DNA of 59,835 nucleotides from NCBI GenBank assembly GCA_037444845.1, contig JBBILQ010000010.1, positions 1-59,835 on the forward strand. Direction: 5' to 3'. The stretch comes from JARYMI01 sp037444845. Its GTDB lineage: Bacteria > Acidobacteriota > Aminicenantia > Aminicenantales > UBA8522. The notes under the pieces are model-generated. The model saw only the letters and a program-made list of their open reading frames with translations. It searched no databases and was not told the DNA's origin. Shown here in pieces: positions 7,547 to 13,949 of this stretch. Every line of letters starts with the position of its first letter. The first letter of the stretch is position 1. A program made the translations under genes and the position numbers.

Positions 7547-8401
7547 ATGGACCTAACTCTTAGAAAAGAGGGGCACGAGATTTTTATTCCGGACGGAGCG
7601 CTTATCCCGGGAGCTATCGAACGCACGACACACCTGGGAGTTGCCGCGCATCCGGACGACTTAGAGATCATGGCCTACCACGGCATCCTCACGTGTTTCG
7701 GCAGCCAGACCGACTGGTTTTTCGGGGTCGTCGCCACCGACGGCGCGGGAAGCCCCCGCGACGGATTTTACAAACGCTTTTCAAACGAGGAAATGAAATC
7801 CGTGCGCAAGAAAGAGCAGAAAAAGGCGGCCATGGTTGGCGAATACGGAGGAGTGGCGTTTCTTAACTACACGAGCGCCGAGGTCAAAGACCCGAATAAT
7901 CTCGGCCCGAAAGAAGACATCGGGTCGCTTCTCAGCCTGGCCAGGCCTTCGATCGTCTACACCCATAATCCCGCGGATAAGCACGATACCCATGTGGCGG
8001 TCGGGCTGAGGACGATCGCGGCCATCAGGGAGCTGCCAGCAGATCTCAGGCCCGAGAAGCTCTTAGGCTGCGAAGTCTGGCGCGACCTCGACTGGCTGGT
8101 GGATGAAGACAAGGTCGGACTCGACGTCTCCGAGCACCAGAACCTGGCCACCTCTCTCGTCAGCGTTTTTGATTCTCAGGTCTCGGGCGGAAAAGGGTAC
8201 GACATGGCCACGATCGGCCGGCGTAGGGCTCACGCCACCTACCACGCCACGCACGCCGTCGATGTCGCCACGTCAATGATCTTTGCCCTGGACCTGACGC
8301 CTCTCATCACGGACCCTCGCCTGGACGTCAAAGAATTTATCTGCGGCCACATCCAGAGGTTCGCGGCCGACGTGAGCAAGAGGATCGAGAAGCTGCTTTG
8401 A
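7547..8401 (+). CDS. PIG-L/LmbE-family zinc deacetylase
   Basis: A 284-residue protein of the PIG-L (LmbE-like) family, zinc enzymes that remove acetyl groups from GlcNAc-containing substrates or related amides. The zinc motif AHPDD is at residues 34-38, and the second ligand region YTHNPADKHDTHVAV lies near 145. A Gly/Asp-rich strand FFGVVATDGAGSPRDG near 65 also fits the family. There is no signal peptide, so the substrate is probably cytoplasmic. It lies downstream of the ROK kinase gene, separated by a palindromic repeat of about 100 bp. Together with the GH38 remnant this fits amino-sugar catabolism, but the real substrate is unknown. Confidence 0.85.
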   Translation: MDLTLRKEGHEIFIPDGALIPGAIERTTHLGVAAHPDDLEIMAYHGILTCFGSQTDWFFGVVATDGAGSPRDGFYKRFSNEEMKSVRKKEQKKAAMVGEYGGVAFLNYTSAEVKDPNNLGPKEDIGSLLSLARPSIVYTHNPADKHDTHVAVGLRTIAAIRELPADLRPEKLLGCEVWRDLDWLVDEDKVGLDVSEHQNLATSLVSVFDSQVSGGKGYDMATIGRRRAHATYHATHAVDVATSMIFALDLTPLITDPRLDVKEFICGHIQRFAADVSKRIEKLL

Positions 8402-8433
8402 TTTTGTTGATTCACCCGCCGGATGCGTCGCGC

Positions 8434-8453
8434 AACGCCAGGCGCTTGGCGTT
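8434..8453. terminator. Hairpin between convergent genes
   Basis: Stem AACGCCA / TGGCGTT with a 6-nt loop, lying between the convergent ends of the PIG-L gene and the small minus-strand gene. No clear T-tract follows, so termination is only suggested by position. Confidence 0.35.
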
Positions 8454-8463
8454 CGGGAAGCCT

Positions 8464-8742
8464 TCAAGCGAGCCCCATTTTCCTGAGGGCCTCGTCGGCC
8501 CGGGTTGTCTTGGGCGCATCATCGGGCAGGTAGAGGATCACGCCGCCCTTGACCGGCCGGATCGAAATCTTCCCTTCTTCGGCCATCCTGGTCGTGATCT
8601 TAACGGGGTCCTGGCCGCCGAAATATTTCTTGAAGGCCTCGTTGAACCCGCTGTAGACCGAATGGATCCCTCTGTAGGGTTCTGTCCTCAATGTCAGGAT
8701 GGCCTGCTTGACAAACTCTTCCTCGGATAGTTTTTTGGTCAT
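8464..8742 (-). CDS. Small conserved-looking hypothetical protein
   Basis: A 92-residue protein, predicted mixed alpha/beta: two helices (EEEFVKQAILTLR and GFNEAFKKYFG), then a possible wing-like beta pair (GKISIRPVKGGVILYLP). This order recalls small winged-helix proteins, but there is no firm family match. A strong ribosome-binding site (GGAGAGAGGGAGAC) precedes the ATG, which supports it being real. It is a single gene, convergent with the PIG-L gene. Function unknown. Confidence 0.6.
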   Translation of the reverse strand: MTKKLSEEEFVKQAILTLRTEPYRGIHSVYSGFNEAFKKYFGGQDPVKITTRMAEEGKISIRPVKGGVILYLPDDAPKTTRADEALRKMGLA

Positions 8743-8904
8743 GTCTCCCTCTCTCCCGGAAATTCACCCAGAAAATTCCTGGGAAAACTAAAGACGCTCG
8801 GCCAGGCCGTTTTTTCCCTCTTTGCCTTCACGTCCATCGCTCTAACTGAGACAGCGAAATCTTGCACCCAGGATATCAATTCGCCCTTTTCAAGTCAAAT
8901 TGCC

Positions 8905-8934
8905 TTGTCTTTTCTGGAGCTTTTTCGTTAGAAT
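8905..8934 (+). promoter_or_regulatory. Promoter of the 85-residue protein
   Basis: TTGTCT at 8905-8910, an 18-nt spacer and TAGAAT at 8929-8934. Transcription would begin about 8941, so the ATG there cannot be used efficiently; this argues for the in-frame ATG at 8998. Confidence 0.55.
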
Positions 8935-8997
8935 AGGGCCATGGAAACAACGACCTCATTGCTATGGGACCTTTATGAGAAAGAAAGGACAAAGACG

Positions 8998-9255
8998 ATG
9001 ACCAACAGGTTTTTCCTCGAAGGCCACAAGCCCAAGCAGAGCTTCGAGGATGAGAACACCCTCATCCTTGAGTCAGAGGAGGGTTTTGCCTCCGTTGAAG
9101 AGGCCGCCGAAAGGGCCAGGGAATATTTCGGCAAAGAGAAAGACTTAAGCCTGCTGGTTATTTATACGCTGGGCGCCGAAGGCACGAAAGAAGGCATCAG
9201 GTTTATCTTCAAGAACGCGGAAGGCGAGCTCGAGGAATCAGACCTGTACTGGTGA
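8998..9255 (+). CDS. Small hypothetical protein
   Basis: An 85-residue acidic protein with a beta-alpha-beta look: strands NRFFLEGHKP and LSLLVIYTLGA, a helix SVEEAAERAREYFG, and the strand GIRFIFKNAEG. There are no Cys, signal peptide or membrane segment. The frame is open from an ATG at 8941, but the promoter's -10 ends only 6 nt earlier. The ATG at 8998, with AAGGA 9 nt upstream, is therefore preferred. It is monocistronic. The family is not recognised. Confidence 0.55.
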   Translation: MTNRFFLEGHKPKQSFEDENTLILESEEGFASVEEAAERAREYFGKEKDLSLLVIYTLGAEGTKEGIRFIFKNAEGELEESDLYW

Positions 9256-9391
9256 GCCGAAATTTTGTGTTTGCTTTTCTGCGCTAAGCGCTCATTTTGA
9301 TCGCCCACTCCAGTTTTCCCTTCTCCTGCTGTCATGGAAGATAAATCGTGAACGGCAAGGGGCTCATTGTGGTCAAAGACGAGCCCGGCTT

Positions 9392-9898
9392 TCAGGATTT
9401 GGCAGAGAATTTTTTAAAAAGGGAGAGCGATTCGGGAAGAAGCTGGGTAGGGTCAATTGAAGTCCACTCGGCATAGCGGATGAGCCAGCCGCTTGGCCCT
9501 TCTTTGAGCTCGAGTTTGAGCCGGTAGAGGTCTGGAGAGATGCGGACCAGACGTCGAAAAGCTTCGGCTGCACCCGAAGAGAGGGCGATATCGGCCTGCA
9601 GAGTGGCGCGGCTCTGGCCAGCTTCCAGCTCAACCTTCGCGCTCAGCCGGTGGACGACAATTCCCGTCCGGCCGCTGAAATAGCCGTTGAGAAGATTGCG
9701 GAGATCGGCTTTATCCCGGCCTTCAAAATCGGAATAGTCCTCGGCGAAGGCGGGCATCATCCCCGCGAGATCTTTTTTCTCGGCGAGGCGCGCCAGATGA
9801 TCGAAAAATCCGAGAATCCGCTGCTCTTCAGTTTCTTGACGGCAACCCAAAAAGAGCATGAAAATGAGCATGCCTAATAGAACTAAATGGCGAATCAT
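9392..9898 (-). CDS. Putative lipoprotein, NTF2/SnoaL-like
   Basis: A 168-residue predicted lipoprotein: a hydrophobic signal with lipobox LFLGC at residues 15-19, so the mature protein would be tethered by Cys19. The rest, ILGFFDHLARLAEKKDLAGMMPAF followed by alternating strands up to WLIRYAEWTSI, looks like the cone-shaped NTF2/SnoaL fold. No catalytic residues can be assigned. It is monocistronic. Just past its stop the same strand carries a short stretch in another frame that recalls GH38 sequence (see findings). Confidence 0.6.
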   Translation of the reverse strand: MIRHLVLLGMLIFMLFLGCRQETEEQRILGFFDHLARLAEKKDLAGMMPAFAEDYSDFEGRDKADLRNLLNGYFSGRTGIVVHRLSAKVELEAGQSRATLQADIALSSGAAEAFRRLVRISPDLYRLKLELKEGPSGWLIRYAEWTSIDPTQLLPESLSLFKKFSAKS

Positions 9899-10104
9899 CT
9901 TTCAGCCTCATCAGCCGCTTCCCCGCTTGGCCATGATCGCCGGGCTATTTGATTAGTTTTTTTATTGCGCGAGGAAGCCCTTGTCGAAGCCCGGGATAGA
10001 CTTCGACTATACTGCAGAATATCAACTTTGCCGTTCGCTACGACATTCAAAAAAACCTTGCCCCTCACGATCCGTTTTCCTTACCTGTGCTCTCCTGATA
10101 TTGC

Positions 10105-10122
10105 ATGGGGACCTGCCCCTTA
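10105..10122. repeat. Degenerate GGGGAC-type hairpin
   Basis: ATGGGGACCTGCCCC forms a small GGGG/CCCC hairpin just past the RelE-like toxin gene. It resembles the GGGGACAG palindromes at 23056 and 53684 and may serve as a terminator for the toxin-antitoxin operon. Confidence 0.3.
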
Positions 10123-10129
10123 TTGTTTC

Positions 10130-10381
10130 CTATTTATAAACTTCCTTTCTGTGCTTGATTCGATATACATATACTCTTTTTTCTTCATCTTCTATCCGAT
10201 AGACGATTCTGTAATCACCAGATCTTATGCGATAACCTTCTTCTGCGGTTAGTTTCACGGAACCTGGAGGTCGGGGATCTTTGCTGAGGGAGGATATCTT
10301 GTTTTTGAGCTGCTCGAATATTTTTCCGCTAAAGGCCTCTAAATCTTTTCTTGCTTGAGGAAGGAGATATATTTTATACAC
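10130..10381 (-). CDS. RelE/ParE-family toxin
   Basis: An 83-residue RelE/ParE-superfamily toxin. Family features: LLPQARKDLEAFSGKIFEQLKNKISSL (two helices), the conserved GYRIRSGDYRIVYRIED core, and the final strand VYVYRIKHRKEVY with basic/His residues typical of RelE-like mRNA interferases. It would cleave mRNA at the ribosome or act on gyrase, depending on subtype; the R-x-GDYRIVYR pattern with RIKHRKEVY favours RelE. The gene overlaps the upstream antitoxin by 8 bp, the usual order for such modules. Confidence 0.85.
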   Translation of the reverse strand: MYKIYLLPQARKDLEAFSGKIFEQLKNKISSLSKDPRPPGSVKLTAEEGYRIRSGDYRIVYRIEDEEKRVYVYRIKHRKEVYK

Positions 10382-10601
10382 GGCGAGTTTTTAAATATTC
10401 CTCAAAGGATAAAGCAAGTTTCTCCTGTCCTCTCAAGGTCTTTAAATCTAAAAGATCTTCTTTGAACTCTTCCTCCTCTAGCTTTTCTTTAAGAGCTTTT
10501 TCGACAAAGAAGCTGTATTTGATGCCACGCTCTGCGCAGAATTTCTTTAGACGGTTTATGACGTTCGTGTCCAATTTAACAGCCAATGTTGTTTTTTCCA
10601 T
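10374..10601 (-). CDS. RHH-type antitoxin
   Basis: A 75-residue ribbon-helix-helix protein. The N-terminal strand TTLAVKLDTNVINRLKKFC, the turn GIKYSFFVEKAL and the second helix KEKLEEEE give the DNA-binding fold; the charged C-terminal ~30 residues would wrap the toxin. It should repress its own operon: two copies of AATAGATAGC flank the promoter immediately upstream. The start codon follows GAGGTG at a good distance. Paired with the RelE-like toxin it forms a type II toxin-antitoxin module. Confidence 0.8.
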   Translation of the reverse strand: MEKTTLAVKLDTNVINRLKKFCAERGIKYSFFVEKALKEKLEEEEFKEDLLDLKTLRGQEKLALSFEEYLKTRRV

Positions 10602-10616
10602 TTTTCACCTCATTTG

Positions 10617-10659
10617 AATAGATAGCACAATTCGCTAGTTTTGTAAAGAAATAGATAGC
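10617..10659 (-). promoter_or_regulatory. TA operon promoter with paired operators
   Basis: On the minus strand, -35 TTTACA (10647-10642), a 17-nt spacer and -10 TATCTA (10624-10619). A direct repeat read on the plus strand as AATAGATAGC occurs at 10617-10626, overlapping the -10, and at 10650-10659, just upstream of the -35. The copies are 33 bp apart, about three helical turns, as expected for operators of an autoregulating RHH antitoxin. Confidence 0.55.
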
Positions 10660-10893
10660 TTTAGTTTAATAAAGCATGAAAATATTTCCAAATATAAACA
10701 GTAATAAAATTCCGACTTTAGCTGATTCTCCTCGATCATGGTAGAGGCCCAGGCCTTGGAGTCGGAGGTATTATCGAAACTGCACTTGGGGGCACGTCTT
10801 AGCCATTTCTTTCCCCTTTTGGGATGACGATAGAATAATAATTTGCGGAAAAAGAGTCAGATCATGTTAGTGAAATTAAAGGAAAAACAGTGG

Positions 10894-10968
10894 GGTGAGT
10901 GAGGGGTCTCGAACCCCCAACCTTCGGATCCACAGTCCGATGCTCTAACCAGTTGAGCTACACTCACC
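10894..10968 (-). tRNA. tRNA-His (GTG)
   Basis: The minus strand folds as a full cloverleaf. The acceptor is GTGAGTG/CACTCAC with the extra 5' G (10968) that marks tRNA-His, opposite discriminator C at 10894. D arm GCTC/GAGC, anticodon arm TCGGA-CTGTGGA-TCCGA with anticodon GTG, variable loop AGGTT, T arm GGGGG-TTCGAGA-CCCCT. The CCA tail is encoded at 10893-10891. A T-rich run follows and may end transcription. Confidence 0.95.
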
Positions 10969-10988
10969 GCCTGTCGGAAGTTAACGCA

Positions 10989-11017
10989 ATTTTAGCATCT
11001 TCCCCGGATTCTGTAAA
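10989..11017 (-). promoter_or_regulatory. Promoter of tRNA-His
   Basis: Minus strand TTTACA (11017-11012), a 17-nt spacer and TAAAAT (10994-10989). The tRNA begins about 20 nt downstream. Confidence 0.6.
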
Positions 11018-11035
11018 TATGAGGAGAGCCAGAGC

Positions 11036-11075
11036 GAGGGATTGCTTCGTCGCCAGAACGACTCGCAATGACGGG
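11036..11075. repeat. Dispersed GATTGCTTCGTCGC...CGCAATGAC repeat
   Basis: GAGGGATTGCTTCGTCGC and ACTCGCAATGACGGG form the two halves of a palindromic repeat found dispersed in many bacterial genomes. Related pieces occur here at 31850-31884 and 59518-59727, and a remnant near 7399-7413. It is non-coding. Confidence 0.6.
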
Positions 11076-11187
11076 AATTAGGCGACACGATTCTCAATTC
11101 ACTGATGAAGCTCATGTCCCCGTGTTTGAGAAAAATCCAGGCGATACGCACCAAATTCAAGAGAATTTTGACCGTGTCACCGAATTT

Positions 11188-12261
11188 TTAGCGCTGGCCT
11201 TCGATGAGGTCGAGGACATCCGGGGAGTCGCGCCATTTTTCCTTGACCTTGACCTTGAGGTCGAGGAAGACTTTGGAGTCGAGGACCCGCTCGATCTCCC
11301 GGCGGGCTTCGATGCCGATCATCTTGATGACCTGGCCCCGGCGGCCGATGACGATTTTGCGGTGGTTGTCTCGCTCGACGAAAATTATTGCGCTGATGTA
11401 AGTAACCTTCCCTCTTTGTTTTTTCTTTTTTGTTTCCCCCCGCCTGCGAGAAGTTTGCCCTGGCTGCCTCTTTTGCCAGCTATTCTGAGCATCATCTTGA
11501 AGCTTTAGCGCCTGCCTATTGCTTTTTTCAGTGACGCCGGGAGATACGAAATTTGATTCAGAAGTTGATGTTATTGTGCCTGGTTTTATTTCTTCCTCTC
11601 CTTGCCCTCTCTCCTCCAGCCGTTCGACAAGCACCGCCGTTACAAAGGGCAGCTCCTTTTCCACGCGCTTGAGCAGCTTCTCGCGGATGATCTCAGCCAA
11701 CTGGAAGCGAAGCGGCAGTTGCGTTACCGTCTCGTCATCGTAGAGCTGCTCGCCTTCGGGCAGGTAGGCGTAGATTTCTTTCTCCAGGACGTCGAGGTTC
11801 GTCCCGCGCAGCGCCGAAATCGGGATAATCTCCCTAAAATTGAGGAGGTCCTTGTATTTATCGATGATGAGCAGAATGTTCTCTTTCTTGACGATATCGA
11901 CCTTGTTGATGAGCAGGAAGAGGGGAGTGGAGACTTTCTTGAGCGTCTCGATGACGAACTCATCGCCGTGGCCGAACCTCTCCGTGGCGTCGATGAGAAG
12001 ACAGATGAGGTCGCTCGTCTCGAGCGCCGAGTAGACGAAGCTCATCATCCGCTTGTTGAGCGTATGAAGAGGCTTGTGGATGCCGGGATTATCGATAAAG
12101 ACAATCTGGCCTTTCTCCGTTGTCTTGATTCCCAGAATGCTGATCCTCGTCGTCTGGGGCTTGTCGGAGATGATGGCCACTTTCTGGCCGAGGAGAGAGT
12201 TGAGGAGCATGGATTTTCCGACATTAGGCCGGCCGATGAGGGCGACAGTGCCGGCTTTCAT
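11188..12261 (-). CDS. era: GTPase Era with insertion in the KH domain
   Basis: Era binds the 3' end of 16S rRNA and checks 30S maturation. The GTPase part is complete: G1 GRPNVGKS (10-17), switch TTR, G3 DNPG (57-60), G4 NKVD (119-122) and G5 SAL (149-151). The C-terminal KH domain begins near residue 185 and ends with VIGRRGQVIKMIGIEAR (305-321) and LKVKVKEKW. Between its first and second strands, at about 218-284, lies a low-complexity, charged insertion of roughly 65 residues (DNA 11410-11610), so the protein has 357 residues instead of about 300. Both flanks align in frame, so it is an insertion, not a frameshift. Its start overlaps the CNNM gene's end by 4 bp; it is the last gene of the phoH operon. 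Confidence 0.95.
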   Translation of the reverse strand: MKAGTVALIGRPNVGKSMLLNSLLGQKVAIISDKPQTTRISILGIKTTEKGQIVFIDNPGIHKPLHTLNKRMMSFVYSALETSDLICLLIDATERFGHGDEFVIETLKKVSTPLFLLINKVDIVKKENILLIIDKYKDLLNFREIIPISALRGTNLDVLEKEIYAYLPEGEQLYDDETVTQLPLRFQLAEIIREKLLKRVEKELPFVTAVLVERLEERGQGEEEIKPGTITSTSESNFVSPGVTEKSNRQALKLQDDAQNSWQKRQPGQTSRRRGETKKKKQRGKVTYISAIIFVERDNHRKIVIGRRGQVIKMIGIEARREIERVLDSKVFLDLKVKVKEKWRDSPDVLDLIEGQR

Positions 12262-13511
12262 CTTTTTTCGCCCTCTTCTTCCTGGTCCGGCCTTTTGGTT
12301 TTCCTGACCTTTATTTTTTTGATCCTTTTCTGGTCGACGTCGAGGATTTCGAACGCGAGCCCCTTCGTCTCGAACGTCTCGCCTCGCTTGGGCAGCCTTC
12401 CAAGGTCGTGGGTGACGAGCCCGCTCACCGTGATGTAGTCGTCCTCGGCCAGGTCGAGGTCGAAAAGGTTCTCGATGGACTCGACTTCGACATCGCCCCG
12501 GACGATGAATTCCCCGGGCCCGCTCGGCGTGACCTCGGCTTCTTCTTCGGTGTCGTACTCGTCCTGGATCTCGCCGACGATCTCCTCCATCAGGTCTTCC
12601 ATGGTCACAAGCCCTGAGACGCCGCCGTGCTCGTCCACCACCAGGGCCATCTTGAGCTTCCTTTTCTGGAACTCCCTGAGGAGTTCTGCCACTTTCATCG
12701 ACTCGGGGACGAAATAAGCGGGCCGGATGATCGGCTCGATCGGCATCTCCCGGTATCTGTCGTCCGAATACTGGAGGATGTCTTTGGCGATGACCATCCC
12801 CTCGATGTTGTCGATCCTGTCCTTGTAGACCGGAAGGCGCGAGTATTTATCCTTCAGGATGAGGTCGCGCAGTGCGCCCAGGGTCGCGTCCTTCCTGACG
12901 CAGACCATCTCGACCCGCGGCGTCATGATCTCCCGGACGAGGGTGTCGCCGAACTCGACGACGCTCCGGAGGAGCACGGCTTCATCCTCTTCGATGATGC
13001 CTTCTTCGGTGGCCTCATCAATGAAGGTTTCGATCTCTTCTTCGCTGGCCTCGCGAAGCTCCTCCTCAATCTGCTTTTTCTCGAGCCTGTGGACGAGGAA
13101 GATCAACGGCGCCGCCAGCGTCTGGACATAACGGAAGGAGGGAAGGAAAAATTTGAGGACAGCTTTCTTGTCGAGCGAATTAAGGAGGCGGGGAAGGTAG
13201 TCGAAGAAGACAAAATAAATGACAAGCGCCAGGAAGAAAAAACCGAGCGGCCAGAGCCTTTTCCTCGGCAGGAGGGTTAAAAGATAGATCAGGAAGGCGA
13301 TGAGGAAGATGACGCGCAGGGTTTCGACGGCGATCTTCGTCTCGTCGTAGCGGTCGAGCAGGCTCTGGCGGACGTCCTTGTCCTTGTCCTCAAGAAAGCG
13401 GCTGAGCGAAATCTTGGAGAACGTGTTCAGGGACGCATGGAAGAGCGAGAGCGCGAAAGCGCCGAGAAAAACAAGGCCCAGGCCGGCCCATTTCCAAAAT
13501 TCTGCCGCCAT
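12258..13511 (-). CDS. CNNM/CorC-type CBS-domain membrane protein (hemolysin family)
   Basis: A 417-residue membrane protein of the CNNM/TlyC-CorC group, linked to Mg2+/Co2+ transport and often labelled hemolysin. N-terminal DUF21-like region with helices at about 8-28, 66-82, 88-105 and 125-142. The CBS pair follows from about residue 205 (REIMTPRVEMVCVRKDAT, then SRLPVYKDRIDNIEGMVIAKDIL and MALVVDEHGGVSGLVTMEDLMEEIVGEI). The C-terminal CorC_HlyC domain spans about 325-400. It lies between ybeY and era and overlaps era by 4 bp; this position between ribosome-maturation genes is common in bacteria. The N-terminal membrane part is more diverged than the CBS part. Confidence 0.85.
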   Translation of the reverse strand: MAAEFWKWAGLGLVFLGAFALSLFHASLNTFSKISLSRFLEDKDKDVRQSLLDRYDETKIAVETLRVIFLIAFLIYLLTLLPRKRLWPLGFFFLALVIYFVFFDYLPRLLNSLDKKAVLKFFLPSFRYVQTLAAPLIFLVHRLEKKQIEEELREASEEEIETFIDEATEEGIIEEDEAVLLRSVVEFGDTLVREIMTPRVEMVCVRKDATLGALRDLILKDKYSRLPVYKDRIDNIEGMVIAKDILQYSDDRYREMPIEPIIRPAYFVPESMKVAELLREFQKRKLKMALVVDEHGGVSGLVTMEDLMEEIVGEIQDEYDTEEEAEVTPSGPGEFIVRGDVEVESIENLFDLDLAEDDYITVSGLVTHDLGRLPKRGETFETKGLAFEILDVDQKRIKKIKVRKTKRPDQEEEGEKR

Positions 13512-13535
13512 GCTTCCTTTTATCCTGACATCCTT

Positions 13536-13949
13536 TTATTCCTCCTCGATGAGCCTGAGGACTTTCCCTTCTTCCTCCTCGATTCCTCGGCCGTGATCGT
13601 AGCCTAAAAGATGGAGGAAGCCGTGGATGGTGAGGTGTTCGAGCTCGCTTTCCAGGCCGCAAGGCTGGGCAAAGCACTGTTTGAACGCCTGCGGGACAGA
13701 GATGATGATGTCGCCGAGATAGAACTTCCCGTCTGGGCCCTTTTTCCCGACCGGGAAGCTGAGGACGTCTGTAGCCGCGTCCTTTTTCAGGAATTTCCTG
13801 TTCAATATTTTTATCGCTTTCGTACCGACGAAAGAAAGGGTTATCTCCGGGTCTTCGAGTTCGTACTGTTTGACCAGCGTGCCTAACAGCTTCCTGAATT
13901 TCGTCCGGTTGACGCAGTATCTACGCTGAAGGTTTAGGACTTCGATCAT
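13536..13949 (-). CDS. ybeY: Endoribonuclease YbeY
   Basis: A 137-residue zinc-dependent RNase that trims 16S rRNA and takes part in 70S quality control. The family signature, three zinc-binding His in HGFLHLLGYDH (109-119), is intact; the conserved substrate-groove Arg falls within the N-terminal NRKFLKKDAATDVLSFP (50-66). The length is normal (about 150). It overlaps the 3' end of the upstream HD phosphohydrolase gene by 29 bp and is followed after 24 bp by the CNNM gene, as in the usual phoH-pgpH-ybeY-era order. Start at ATG 13949. Confidence 0.95.
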   Translation of the reverse strand: MIEVLNLQRRYCVNRTKFRKLLGTLVKQYELEDPEITLSFVGTKAIKILNRKFLKKDAATDVLSFPVGKKGPDGKFYLGDIIISVPQAFKQCFAQPCGLESELEHLTIHGFLHLLGYDHGRGIEEEEGKVLRLIEEE

